Assembly: GCF_003096575.1 (NCBI RefSeq)
Contig: NZ_QEKT01000004.1
Location: forward strand, 83,822 to 136,023
Length of the DNA stretch: 52,202 nucleotides
Reading direction: 5' to 3'
Source of the DNA: Convivina intestini
GTDB lineage: Bacteria; Bacillota; Bacilli; Lactobacillales; Lactobacillaceae
Positions 1 through 10,450 of the stretch are shown piece after piece. The notes beneath the pieces were generated by a model. The model saw only the letters and a list, made by a program, of their open reading frames with translations, had not been told where the DNA came from and did no database searches. The stretch's first letter is position 1, and each line of letters opens with the position of its first letter. The translations under genes and the position numbers were made by a program.

Positions 1-3000
1 GGCGTTGTCCAAGGTAGCGTCAGCATCGATGTCCTTAGACACCTTAGCAGCTTCGTCGGCGATAGCCTTTAGGGCTTCATCCTTCAAAACATCCACCGTC
101 TTTGATCCAGATACGTGTTGAGCGTCAATAGCTTCAATGCCAGCCTTGGTAGCATCATCAACCGTCTGCTTATCAGTCGCAGCCTTGATGCTTTCGGTCG
201 CCTTAGCAGTTTCCTTAGCCACATTATCCTTCTGGATAGCCTTAGTAGCGTTATCCAAAGTAGCATCGTTGTCAATTGCCTGACTAACCTTAGCGGCTTC
301 GTCAGCGATAGCCTGCAATGCTTCGTCCTTCAAGACTGGCACCGTCTTTGAACCAGAGACGTGTTGGGCATCAATGGCTTCAATCCCAGCCTTTGTGGCA
401 TCATCGACCGCTTGCTTATCAGTTGCTGCCTTGATACTTTCAGTTGCTTTTGTGGCTTCTTTAGCAACGTTGTCCTTCTGCACGGCCTTAGTGGCGTTAT
501 CCAAGGTAGCGTCAGCGTCAATGTCCTTAGACACCTTAGCCGCTTCATCAGCGATGGCTTTCAGAGCATCGTCCTTCAAGACATCTACTGTCTTAGAACC
601 AGCAATGTGTTGCGCATCGATGGCTTCAATACCGGCCTTGGTGGCGTCATCGACACCTTGTTTATCATTAGCAGACTTAATATTTTCGGTTGCTTGCTTA
701 GCTTCCTTAGCTACATTGTCCTTCTGGACGGCCTTGGTAGCATTGTCCAATGTAGTGTCAGCATCAATGGCTTTGCTTACCTTAGCAACTTCATCGGCAA
801 TCGCCTTGAGGGCGTCATCCTTCAAAACTGGAACAGTCTTGGAACCAGAAACATGTTGCGCGTCAATGGCTTCAATACCGGCCTTGGTGGCATCGTCCAC
901 GCCTTGCTTATCAGTCGCAGCCTTAATGCTTTCGGTCGCCTTAGTGGCTTCCTTGACGACATTCTCCTTTTGGACGGCCTTAGTAGCATTGTCCAGAGTA
1001 GCATCGGCATCAATTTCCTTCGACACCTTAACAGCTTCGTCAGCGATAGCCTGCAATGCTTCATCTTTCAAAACTGGTACCGTCTTTGAGCCAGAAACGT
1101 GTTGCGCATCGATGGCCTTGATACCAGCAGCGGTCGCATCGTCAACTGCCTGTTTATCCGTCGCAGCCTTGATGTTTTCAGTCGCCTTAGTAGCTTCCTT
1201 AGCAACATTTTCTTTCTGCGTTGTCTTAGTAACGTTGTCCAAAGTTGCATCGGCATCAATATCCTTCGAGACCTTAGCAGCTTCGTCAGCGATAGCCTGC
1301 AATGCTTCATCTTTCAAAACTGGTACCGTCTTTGAGCCAGAAACGTGTTGCGCATCGATGGCCTTGATGCCGGCCTTGGTGGCATCATCAACTGCCTGTT
1401 TATCAGTCGCAGCCTTGATATTTTCGGTTGCCTTAGCAGCTTCCTTGGCGACGTTGTCCTTTTGAACGCTCTTAGCAGCCTTGTCCAAAGTTGTGTCAGC
1501 ATCGATAGCTTGACTCACCTTGGCTGCTTCGTCAGCGATGGCCTTTAGAGCTTCATCCTTCAAAACATCAACGGTCTTTGAACCGGAAACGTGTTGGGCA
1601 TCAATAGCTGCAATTCCAGCCTTAACTGCATTGTCAACCGCCTGCTTATCACTAACAGACTTGATATTTTCAGTAGCCTTAGCAGCTTCCTGGGCAACAT
1701 TATTCTTTTGAACAGCCTTGGTAGCATTGTCCAAAGTATTATCAGCGTCAATCGCCTTCGACACCTTAGCAGCTTCATCAGCAATAACCTTCAAAGCATC
1801 ATTCTTCAAATCTTGGATTGATTTAGAACCGGCAGTATGGCACAAATCAATCGCCCAAATACCAACAGTTTTAGCATCATCCACCGCTTGTTTATCATGA
1901 GCAAGGTCAATATTACTTTTAGCCTTCTTAGCTTCTTCAGTTACTGCTGCGCTTTGAGCATTCTTCTCATCATCATCAAGGGTGACATCACTATGAATCT
2001 CACCCTTAATCTTAACGGCCTCAGCATCAATAGCGGCAATAGCATTCTTCTTCAAATCTTCTAAACTAACTTTGCCTGGAATATATTGATCATCAATTGC
2101 CTTCAAACCACTCGTCTTAGCATTGTCAATTGATTGTTTATCATTGGCTGCCTTGATGCTAGCAACCGCCTTATTAGTTTCTTCAATAACATTATTCTGC
2201 TGAGTTGCTTTTTCAGCATTATCCAAAGTAACATCGGCATCAATAATTCCGCGAATCTTCACTTCTTCGTCAGCAATCGCTTTCAAAGCAGCAGCTCTTA
2301 AATCATCAACTGATTGACTACCGGGTACGTGTTGCTTGTCAATATCCGTAATACCGGTATTAACTGCATCAATAATTTTCTGGGCTGTATCAGCTGATGA
2401 AATACTATTTTTAGCTTCTGCAGCAGCTTGATCAACATTTGCCTTTTGCGCTTGCTTAGTTTCGTTATCTAGGGTTGGATCATTATCAATTTCAGCCTTT
2501 ACCTTTTGAGCTTGGGCATCAATCGTTGCATTAGCAGCACGCTTACGCTCATCTAAGGTGGTAGCACTTGGTACGTGTTGGGCGTCTATATCCTTTTTAC
2601 CAGCAACGGTGGCATTGATAACCCCTTGAGCAGTTGTTGCCGAATCAATATTTCCTTTGGCCTTATTAGCCGCATCGTCAACATTGTTCTTTTGCTGGGC
2701 TTTTTCAATATCATTGAGGGTCTTATCCCCATCAATATCAGCCTTCACCTTAGTAGCTTGAGCATCTATATCTGCTACCGCTTGTTTCTTCTGGTCTTCT
2801 AGTGAAATAGCATTTGGCACGTACTGGCCATCAATTGCCTTTTTACCATCACTAGTGGCATTAAGCACAGCTTGAGCATCTAATGCTTGGTCAATATTAT
2901 TTTTAGCGGCTTGGGCCATCTTATTGACATTCGCCTGTTGTTCTTGCTTTTGAGCGTCATTTAATGTTGGGTCATTGCTAATTAGGCCGGCAATCTTAGT

Positions 3001-6000
3001 CGCTTCAGCATCAATATCAGCCTTAGCTTGTTGCTTTTGATCGGCCAAACTGAGCTTGTTTGGTTCATGTTGAGCATCAATATTAGCAATGCCCTTATCC
3101 AAAGCAATCTGAACTTGATCGGCATTGGCTGCTAAATCAACATTCTTTTGGGCATTAGTAGCAGCGACATCTACATTGGCCTTTTGACTAGCCTTTTGCT
3201 CGTTATTCAAAGTAACATCTTGATCGATGTCATTTCTAACTTTGCGAGCTTCCAAATCCAACGCCTGCTTAGCAGCTTGTTTTTGACCCGCTAAATCAGT
3301 TGGATTAGCAATATGTTGGCCATCAATGTTAATAATGCCAGTCTTAGTAGCATCAACCACTCCCTGAGCATCGGCGGAGCCATCAATATTTTTCTTAGCC
3401 TCGGTCGCTTCCTTATCCACATTAGCAACTTGTTCAGCCTTCATATGGTCAGTTAGGGTAGCATCCCCAGCAATGTCAGCCTTAACCTTGGTTGCCTCTT
3501 GGTCAATTGCTACTTTAGCAGCTGCCTTTTGTTCAGCAAGGGAAATCTCGCTAGGAACATGTTGGTCATTAATGGCTTTGATACCATCATTTTGAGCCTG
3601 CAAAATTCCTTGAGCAGTTGTAGCGGCATCGATGTTACTTTTAGCACCAGTAGCAGCACTGTCCACATTATTTTTCTGAGTGTTCTTTTGACTATCGGTT
3701 AAGCTAACATCTTGATCAATGTCTTTTTTAACCTTAGCGGCTTGGGCATCAATGGCAACTTTAGCAGCTGTTTGTTGGTCTTGGATGGAAGTTTTACCAG
3801 GTTGGTATTTGCCATCAATATCCGTAATACCATTGTTTTGCGCATCCAAAACAGCTTGGGCGTCTAGCGCCACATCAATGTTCTTTTTAGCTGTATTAGC
3901 AGCAGTTATGACATCATTTTTTTGCGCAGCCTTTTGAGCATCATTTAACTTTGCATCATCATTAATCTGACCAGTAACCTTAGCGGCTTCAGCGTCAATC
4001 AGTGCCTGGGCATGTTGCTTTTGATCTGCCAAAGACAATTTATTAGGCTGATGTTGCCCGTCAATCTTAGCAATACCATCCTTAACTGCACTAGCTACAG
4101 CTGAAGCATCGACTGCTTGATCAATATTGCCTTTAGCTGCTGTGGCTGCCGTGTCAACATTAGCCTGTTGAGTCTGTTTTTCCTGATTATTTAGGGTTAC
4201 ATCCCCAGCAATTTCAGCTTTAACTTTCTTAGCTTCAGCATCAATTTGTTCCTTACCAGCGGCCTTTTGACCATCCAACGACGTTGCATTCGGAACATAC
4301 TGAGCATCAATGGCTGCAATACCATTTACCTGACTATTTAAAATAGCTTGAGCAGTTGTGGCTGCATCAATTGCTGTATCAGCTTTGGTTGCTTCGCCAT
4401 CAACATTTTGCTTTTGTTGGGCTTTATCGGCAGCTAATAGACTTTTATCATCGTCAATCGCCTGCTTAATTTTCTTTGCCTCGGCTGCAATCGCATCCTT
4501 GGCCGCTTTTTGCTGATCTTGCAAGGAAACTGCACTCGGATGGTACTTGCCATCAATATCGATAATACCAGCTGCTTGAGCATTCAATACTGCTTGAGCC
4601 GTTGTAGCAGCATCAATATTATCCTTAGCTGTCTTGGTAGCTGTGGCAACATCAGCTACTTGGGCTGCCTTTTGGGCATTATTTAGGGTTGGATCACCAT
4701 TAATTTGTCCCTGAACCTTTTTAGCCTCAGCATCAATGGCCGCCTTAGCTTGGTTTTTTCGTTCAGCCAATGAAATCTGACTTGGCTTGTATTGGGCATC
4801 AATATCAGCTTTACCAACATTAGTTGCGTTAATCACACCCTGGGCATCGGTAGCTGCATCGACCTGATTGTGGGCCTTAATCGTAGCAACATCAACGGCC
4901 TGCTTTTGAGCAGTCTTTTCCGCATCAGTCAAACTACCATCTTGATCAATCTTAGTTTTCACCGCTCGAGCTTGAGCATCAAGTTCAGCCTTAGCTGCTT
5001 GCTTTTGGCCATCCAAAGAAGTTGGATTAGCAACGTGTTGGTCATCAATGGTTTTTTTACCATCATTAGTAGCATTAATAATTGCTTGAGCATCAACTGC
5101 TTGAGCAATATTATTCTTAGCCGCTTGAGCTGCTTTTTCAACATTAGCCTTTTGATTCTGCTTTTGCTGATCATCTAAACTAGGATCCGTATCAATTTCA
5201 CCACGAACCTTTTGGGCCTCGGCATCAATAACAGCTTGGGCATCCTGACGTTGTTGCGCCAATGACTTTTGAGCTGGTTGATGTTGCTGATTGATGTCAG
5301 CTTTACCAGCATTGGTAGCATCAATAATCTTTTGGGCATTGTCAGCTTGGTCAATATTATTTTTAGCTACCTGAGCGGCCTTGGTAACATTAGCTTTTTG
5401 TGTCTGCTTCTCCTGATTATTCAGGGACGGATCATTATCAATATCACCGCTAACTTTTTGGGCTTGGGCATCGATGTCAGCCTTAGCAGCTGCCTTTTGT
5501 TCCGCTAAGGACTGAGCTGGTAGATGTTGTTCACGTACCTTATTTTTACCATCGGTTGTTGCTTGAATAATGGCATCGGCATTGGGCTTGGTATCAATAT
5601 TTTGTTTAGCAGCACTAGCAGCTTGGTCAACCGCCGTCTTTTGATTCTGCTTAGCTTGATCATTGAGCGTCTTATCGGCATCAATATCCTGTTTAACCTG
5701 CTTAGCTTCATCATCAATTTGCTGCTTAGCGGCCTGTTTTTGATCAGCTAGGGCTGTACCAGCAATATGCTGCTGATCAATATTCTGTTGACCAGTAGTA
5801 GTGGCATCGACAACTGCCTGAGCATCCTTAGCTTGATTAATAGCTGTTTTAGCCTGATTAGCAGCCTCTTGTACCTTGGCTTTTTGACTGTTTTTAACTT
5901 CAGCAGTTAAGGTTGAATCGCTATTAATCGCAGCTTCTACTTTAGCAGCTTCCCCATCGATAACCTTTTTAGCGGCATCTTTTTGACCATCAAGGGAAAT

Positions 6001-6990
6001 CTTACTAGGAACATGTTGATTATCAATGTCAACTAAACCAGCTTGGGTAGCATTGATAACTGCTTGAGCACTAGTAGCTTGGTCAATATTAGCCAAAGCC
6101 TTGTCAGTAGCTGTTTTAACCCCAGCTTTTTGAACGGCCTTTTCTTGATTCGTCAAAGTGTTATCGCCATCAATCTCAGCTTGAACCTTTTGAGCCTCAG
6201 CTTGAATCAATTTTTTAGCAGCTGATTGACGCTCACTAACCGGCACAGTTCCGGCTTGATACTTACTGTCAATATCATTTTTACCGGCAGTAGTGGCATC
6301 AATTATTGCTTGAGCATTGGGGGCCTTATCAATGTTAGATTCAGCTGCCTTTGCTGCGCTTTCAACATCTTTTGACTGATTTGCCTTTTCCTCATCATTC
6401 AAACGATTGTCAGCGTTGATTTGCCCCTTAATCTTTTGAGCCTCAGCTTCAATGGCTTGCTTAGCAGTGGCCTTTTGTTCATCTAATGAAGTTTTATTGG
6501 CTTGATGGGCATTATCAATAGCCGTCTTTCCCTTATTTAGGGCTTCGTTAATTGCATCAGCGTTTTTAGCTTGATCAATGTCAGCATCAGCATTATGGAC
6601 AGCAGTGTCTACCACTACCTTTTGGTTATCTTTTTCAGCATTGGATAATGATGGATCATCATCAATTAACTTCTTGGCCTTCTGCGCTTCCCGATTAATA
6701 TCATTTTTCGCAGCATCCTTTTGTTCTTTTAAGGACTTGCCAGTCACATATTGAGCCTGAATTGCAGTTACTCCGTTACTAGTAGCCTTAGCAATATCAG
6801 CCGCACGGTTAGCGTTATCAATATTTTGAATGGCTTTGGCAGCTTCTTTATCAACATTATCTTTTTGCACCAACTTAGTAGTGCTATCCAGGGTTACATC
6901 ATTGGTAATTTTAGCTTTTACATCAACAGCTGTTTGGTTAATAACCGTCTTACTACTTTTAATGTAGTCATCACTAATTTGCTGTTGATT
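1..6990 (-). repeat. About 28 tandem 246-nt coding repeats
   Basis: Anchor motifs encoding the (Q/K)(H/Y)-x-x segment recur every 243-249 nt, for example near 114, 360, 607, 850, 1098, 1344, 1590, 2326, 2572, 3558, 5033, 6010 and 6749. The copies at 1-1830 are nearly identical at the DNA level; those at 2000-6990 are diverged and use LADQK/DGQK-type joins instead of SKTVxVLKDEAL. An exact 91-nt identity exists between 1032-1122 and 1278-1368, one period apart. Confidence 0.9.
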
Positions 6991-8778
6991 AGCCAGAATT
7001 TTATCAACGTCGCTCTTACCACCATCAAGCTGAGATTTAACATTATCAGCACTCGAAGCATTTTGAATGCTATTAGAACGTTGCTGGATAGTGTTGTTGA
7101 TTTGTTGTAGGGCACTAGCAATTTGGTTATCATTTAACCCACGCAACTGTTTAATTTTTTGCTTAGCTTCCTCACCATAGGCCACTAAAATAGCCACATT
7201 AGCATTCTTAGTGTTCTGCAAATCAGCATTAGATGATATTTGACGTACAATCAATTTATCAGTTTGTTCGTTAATATTCTGTACATACGAATTTTTCTGA
7301 TTATCAGTCAAACTATTTAAATCAGTATTAACGTGCTTAATCGCTTTGGCCTTCTCATTGGCCAAAATCTCAAGATCTTTAGCTTTGGCATTATCAACAA
7401 TACCAGCAATTACATTGGCAAAATCTTGCTCAATGATCACAGCTTGAATCTGACTATTAAAATTATCTTTATCAGATTGCTCCAGATTAATTAATTTATT
7501 AATTTGAGGATAAGCATTATCTTGAATTTTACCCAATAAATCTGTGTTTAATGACACACCGAACGTGCTACCTTTCCCATTGGATGTATCATAAGTTAAA
7601 CTACGCATAGCTTCCCATGCTGGTCGAACCGCATTCATAGTGGTTCCATTTGCGTACTCACGTTGACATTTCATATAACCAGATATCCAGTCAATATCAG
7701 TTACTTTAACCGGATCCAAGGAGATAGTAACAACCGTTTTCCCTCCTACTTCTTGCCAATTCCCTAAACCAGATTTTGGTAACTTATAGCGGACTGAATA
7801 AGTTCCATTCGCCCCCTTGGTTAACTGATTGACTGTTTGGCCGTTTGTTGTAGTAACAGCAGCAGAAATATTACTCGTTTTTGCCGCAATAGCATCGCTC
7901 AACGTAAAATCAAAATGCATGTAACGATCTAATCCTCTAGGATCAACTACTGGCGTTCCATAAGTAAACTTCACATCATATTTACCAGTCTGTGAATTAT
8001 ATTGAACACTATCATATGTTAATGTAATTTTTTGATTTAATAGATCTCCTGTATGGCTATCTTGTCTGTTACTGCCGCTACTGCTATATTCTTTTCTGGA
8101 TGCAGCATCTCCACCCAGCCAAGTGAAACTATCACTTGGCGCTTTCTCATTATTAACACGATCCGATAATGCCATAGTTTGACCACTATCTATCGTCTGA
8201 TCTTTTGATTTATTAGTCTCTTGTGACTGCGCCACTGGCTGCAACATAATATCTTGCAACTGATTAAAAGATTGACTAACCAAATTAGTTAATTGGTCAA
8301 CATTGTTTTCTTGATCAATTGCGTTTTTGTTAGTTTGAGCCTGTTCCTTAATGGCCTGACTGCGACTTTGCTTTTCGCTATCATTTAAAGTGCTATTTTG
8401 GCTAATTTGTGTCAACAACAATTGAACTTGACTATCAATCTTACCTTTAGCTTCAGTCTTAGCATTAGTTAGTTCTTGAACATTGGTTGACTTTTCAGCT
8501 ACTGAACTAACACTTTGTGAAGTAGATGTGTCTGAATTAGCGTTGGCTACGGGTTGGGCATTCAAGCCCATCGACTGACTCGTTGTTAAATTCGTTGCAT
8601 CATGACTCGTAGCTATAGTTACCGCTTGGGTATCATTGGCACTGGCCTTAGTATCGTCAATTGCAAATTGTGCACCAATTCCCAATAAACTAATTCCAGA
8701 TACCAGCCATAGTTTACCGGCTTTATACATCTTAAAATGTGTTTTAGCCGACGTATTAATAAGGTTATTTGCCTTCAT
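1..8778 (-). CDS. Giant repeat surface adhesin, DUF1542-like repeats, C-terminus outside window
   Basis: Reading leftward from the ATG at 8776-8778 I find one frame open to base 1, at least 2926 codons, with no in-frame stop. Residues 16-24 read KMYKAGKLW, an exact KxYKxGKxW signal motif, followed by a hydrophobic segment to about residue 39. Next comes a Ser/Thr/Gln-rich linker and a non-repetitive, probably beta-rich domain at roughly residues 210-415 (7540-8140). From about base 6990 to base 1 there are about 28 helical repeats of close to 82 residues (about 246 nt), with recurring AIDAQH, DADATLDNA and QKDNVAKEA-type blocks. These match the DUF1542-like modules of Gram-positive cell-wall proteins. 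The expected role is a long extracellular stalk or adhesin. No sortase motif is visible because the C-terminus is missing. The ribosome binding site AAGGAG lies about 14-19 bases upstream of the ATG. Confidence 0.9.
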   Translation of the reverse strand, partial: MKANNLINTSAKTHFKMYKAGKLWLVSGISLLGIGAQFAIDDTKASANDTQAVTIATSHDATNLTTSQSMGLNAQPVANANSDTSTSQSVSSVAEKSTNVQELTNAKTEAKGKIDSQVQLLLTQISQNSTLNDSEKQSRSQAIKEQAQTNKNAIDQENNVDQLTNLVSQSFNQLQDIMLQPVAQSQETNKSKDQTIDSGQTMALSDRVNNEKAPSDSFTWLGGDAASRKEYSSSGSNRQDSHTGDLLNQKITLTYDSVQYNSQTGKYDVKFTYGTPVVDPRGLDRYMHFDFTLSDAIAAKTSNISAAVTTTNGQTVNQLTKGANGTYSVRYKLPKSGLGNWQEVGGKTVVTISLDPVKVTDIDWISGYMKCQREYANGTTMNAVRPAWEAMRSLTYDTSNGKGSTFGVSLNTDLLGKIQDNAYPQINKLINLEQSDKDNFNSQIQAVIIEQDFANVIAGIVDNAKAKDLEILANEKAKAIKHVNTDLNSLTDNQKNSYVQNINEQTDKLIVRQISSNADLQNTKNANVAILVAYGEEAKQKIKQLRGLNDNQIASALQQINNTIQQRSNSIQNASSADNVKSQLDGGKSDVDKILANQQQISDDYIKSSKTVINQTAVDVKAKITNDVTLDSTTKLVQKDNVDKEAAKAIQNIDNANRAADIAKATSNGVTAIQAQYVTGKSLKEQKDAAKNDINREAQKAKKLIDDDPSLSNAEKDNQKVVVDTAVHNADADIDQAKNADAINEALNKGKTAIDNAHQANKTSLDEQKATAKQAIEAEAQKIKGQINADNRLNDEEKANQSKDVESAAKAAESNIDKAPNAQAIIDATTAGKNDIDSKYQAGTVPVSERQSAAKKLIQAEAQKVQAEIDGDNTLTNQEKAVQKAGVKTATDKALANIDQATSAQAVINATQAGLVDIDNQHVPSKISLDGQKDAAKKVIDGEAAKVEAAINSDSTLTAEVKNSQKAKVQEAANQAKTAINQAKDAQAVVDATTTGQQNIDQQHIAGTALADQKQAAKQQIDDEAKQVKQDIDADKTLNDQAKQNQKTAVDQAASAAKQNIDTKPNADAIIQATTDGKNKVREQHLPAQSLAEQKAAAKADIDAQAQKVSGDIDNDPSLNNQEKQTQKANVTKAAQVAKNNIDQADNAQKIIDATNAGKADINQQHQPAQKSLAQQRQDAQAVIDAEAQKVRGEIDTDPSLDDQQKQNQKANVEKAAQAAKNNIAQAVDAQAIINATNDGKKTIDDQHVANPTSLDGQKQAAKAELDAQARAVKTKIDQDGSLTDAEKTAQKQAVDVATIKAHNQVDAATDAQGVINATNVGKADIDAQYKPSQISLAERKNQAKAAIDAEAKKVQGQINGDPTLNNAQKAAQVADVATATKTAKDNIDAATTAQAVLNAQAAGIIDIDGKYHPSAVSLQDQQKAAKDAIAAEAKKIKQAIDDDKSLLAADKAQQKQNVDGEATKADTAIDAATTAQAILNSQVNGIAAIDAQYVPNATSLDGQKAAGKEQIDAEAKKVKAEIAGDVTLNNQEKQTQQANVDTAATAAKGNIDQAVDASAVASAVKDGIAKIDGQHQPNKLSLADQKQHAQALIDAEAAKVTGQINDDAKLNDAQKAAQKNDVITAANTAKKNIDVALDAQAVLDAQNNGITDIDGKYQPGKTSIQDQQTAAKVAIDAQAAKVKKDIDQDVSLTDSQKNTQKNNVDSAATGAKSNIDAATTAQGILQAQNDGIKAINDQHVPSEISLAEQKAAAKVAIDQEATKVKADIAGDATLTDHMKAEQVANVDKEATEAKKNIDGSADAQGVVDATKTGIINIDGQHIANPTDLAGQKQAAKQALDLEARKVRNDIDQDVTLNNEQKASQKANVDVAATNAQKNVDLAANADQVQIALDKGIANIDAQHEPNKLSLADQKQQAKADIDAEATKIAGLISNDPTLNDAQKQEQQANVNKMAQAAKNNIDQALDAQAVLNATSDGKKAIDGQYVPNAISLEDQKKQAVADIDAQATKVKADIDGDKTLNDIEKAQQKNNVDDAANKAKGNIDSATTAQGVINATVAGKKDIDAQHVPSATTLDERKRAANATIDAQAQKVKAEIDNDPTLDNETKQAQKANVDQAAAEAKNSISSADTAQKIIDAVNTGITDIDKQHVPGSQSVDDLRAAALKAIADEEVKIRGIIDADVTLDNAEKATQQNNVIEETNKAVASIKAANDKQSIDNAKTSGLKAIDDQYIPGKVSLEDLKKNAIAAIDAEAVKIKGEIHSDVTLDDDEKNAQSAAVTEEAKKAKSNIDLAHDKQAVDDAKTVGIWAIDLCHTAGSKSIQDLKNDALKVIADEAAKVSKAIDADNTLDNATKAVQKNNVAQEAAKATENIKSVSDKQAVDNAVKAGIAAIDAQHVSGSKTVDVLKDEALKAIADEAAKVSQAIDADTTLDKAAKSVQKDNVAKEAAKATENIKAATDKQAVDDATKAGIKAIDAQHVSGSKTVPVLKDEALQAIADEAAKVSKDIDADATLDNVTKTTQKENVAKEATKATENIKAATDKQAVDDATAAGIKAIDAQHVSGSKTVPVLKDEALQAIADEAVKVSKEIDADATLDNATKAVQKENVVKEATKATESIKAATDKQGVDDATKAGIEAIDAQHVSGSKTVPVLKDDALKAIADEVAKVSKAIDADTTLDNATKAVQKDNVAKEAKQATENIKSANDKQGVDDATKAGIEAIDAQHIAGSKTVDVLKDDALKAIADEAAKVSKDIDADATLDNATKAVQKDNVAKEATKATESIKAATDKQAVDDATKAGIEAIDAQHVSGSKTVPVLKDEALQAIADEAAKVSQAIDNDATLDNATKAIQKDNVAKETAKATESIKAATDKQTVDDATKAGIEAIDAQHVSGSKTVDVLKDEALKAIADEAAKVSKDIDADATLDNA

Positions 8779-8888
8779 TAAATAAAAATCTCCTTTTCCT
8801 TCTAAAGAGAAACACCTATTTTATTTCTCTTGTCCCATTTCCAAGTATAAAATCACACTTGAATCGCCTAACACAATCTCAAGAATAA

Positions 8889-8897
8889 ATTATATCA
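8889..8897 (-). promoter_or_regulatory. Extended -10 promoter candidate for the giant adhesin
   Basis: On the minus strand the sequence reads TGATATAAT, an extended -10 element (TGnTATAAT), about 110 nt upstream of the adhesin ATG. No good -35 hexamer is seen at 16-18 nt. The rest of the 442-nt gap (8779-9220) is AT-rich and I see no gene in it. Confidence 0.35.
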
Positions 8898-9220
8898 AAA
8901 AACTCAAAAAGAGGTGTACCAATTTTATTTCCTATATTGTGAAATATCAATCATGATTTTCAGTTTTACATTCCTTATAAAATAAAATCATTTATCTAAA
9001 ATATCGCCTATCCAAAGTCAAAACAAGCACATTAAAGAACCGGTTTCTGAAAATTGTTAACAATTTCTTTCAATCGAAAATATAAGCCACCAAACTTATA
9101 GGTATACCAATTTATAAAAACATGCCCTTTCATCTAATAATTCGATCTTCCAACCTACCGAATTTCCACAAACTTTCTTATAATATTAGGTAAACCATTA
9201 ACTTCATTTAAAAGAACTCT

Positions 9221-10450
9221 ATGTTTAAATTAACCGACTATCAATGCTCGTTAATCTGTGCTGATGTTTACTACTTAGATCGCAAAGAATACCGGGAGAA
9301 TAGTCTCCATAATGGACAAGTCGTTGGGCGCCCCGACTTCGAATATAAAATTATTTATGCCTTGGATGATGCCCAAACTGGTTTTCAAGGAATGGCCATC
9401 GTCCCAAAGATAGCCAATGATTTTGACGAACATCAGATTTACATTAGCTTTGCTGGTACCAACCCCAATGACCCGCGCGATTTATACACCGACGCCACGC
9501 AAATCCGTCAGGCCCGTCAACGACTCAATACAGCCAGCAGTGGTGACCAAGATTATGCTCAATCCAAGAGTCAATTCAACGTAGTTGATCGCTTTTGGAC
9601 TCACTTAGTTAAAAAGATGAAAGTAAAACCGGCCGATATTCAGGGGGTTACTGCTCATTCCTTGGGTGGCGCCTTGGCACTGTATTTAGCAGCACGCCAT
9701 CGCCTACCCGCGGTGACTTTTTCCAGTGCCGATCCGCGTGATCGACTCAGTGTCAGCCAAATCAAATATATTAAAGAGCATACTAATCAATACCACAACT
9801 ACTATCATCCCCAGGATTGGATTGCCAATTGACAGGCCGATGAACCGCTGGGTCAGGCCATTGTTGCACAAGAATATAGCTCAGCTAAGGCCAATGATCC
9901 CACAGTTAACCTCCTATTAAATGGGCATTATTTAGATTCCTATGGCTTTACGCCAACTGGGCGCACGGCCTTCTTTGCCCAATTTAATATGGATAAATTT
10001 AAACAGTTACCCTCCCAAAGTGCTGTGTTAAGCGCCTTACAATCAGAACAGCTTTCCAATCAACAGCACCAGTATCTGACGGCCATCTCACTTTTACTAA
10101 CCGCCCAACAGATACAAACCGATGTGACACGCAACATGAATGACCTCATCCGCCTAGTCCGTTTAGCACCAAAACGACTTAATGACCGCGCCCAACAAAT
10201 TAACATCCTGCTATCACTCAAAACCAACGTGCAACAATTACTCAACACCAGACAGCTACCCGAATTGTCCACAAGTAAATTGGACCCCGTGGTTGCTTTC
10301 AATCAAACCGCCGATTTAATTGACGAGCTTCGACAAGAAATGAACAGTATTTTAACTTTTGCTGATCAGCTAGTCCATCAAGCCCACCAAATTCTAGAAG
10401 ATAGTCCAGAATTATTACCACTATTAGAGGAGCTCGTAACTTATGAGTGA
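9221..10450 (+). pseudogene. Lipase-like alpha/beta hydrolase with C-terminal helical domain, split by in-frame TGA
   Basis: The frame starting at 9221 encodes 203 residues with a nucleophile elbow AHSLGGALA, then meets TGA at 9830-9832 just after the HPQDWIAN segment. The same frame continues without another stop to TGA at 10448-10450, giving about 409 codons in all. The downstream part contains NGHYLDSYG, which may hold the catalytic His, and a long helical tail (10000-10440). This matches the second lipase in the window (397 residues) in length and layout: an N-terminal lipase domain and a C-terminal helical domain, like reverse-arranged LXG lipases such as TslA. As written the gene makes a truncated enzyme without His or tail, unless the stop is read through. 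A Met at 9989 could restart translation of the tail alone. The ribosome binding site before 9221 is weak. It overlaps the next gene by 8 nt. Confidence 0.75.

Noticed and set aside
1-6990. Tandem repeats as a possible CRISPR or satellite array
   Set aside because: The period is 246 nt, in frame, and encodes a continuous protein.
115-7133. Long open frames on the plus strand and in other frames within the repeat region, such as 374-1465 and 361-1089
   Set aside because: They are periodic shadows of the adhesin repeats; their translations are compositionally odd (Ser/Leu/Ala runs) and they lack ribosome binding sites.
8821-9220. Possible small gene or RNA between the adhesin and the split lipase
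   Set aside because: The stretch is AT-rich with no supported frame, and no stable structure beyond promoter-like motifs was recognised.
9989-10450. The downstream half of the split lipase as an independent gene
   Set aside because: It has no ribosome binding site and is in the same frame as the upstream half, so a broken single gene is the simpler reading.
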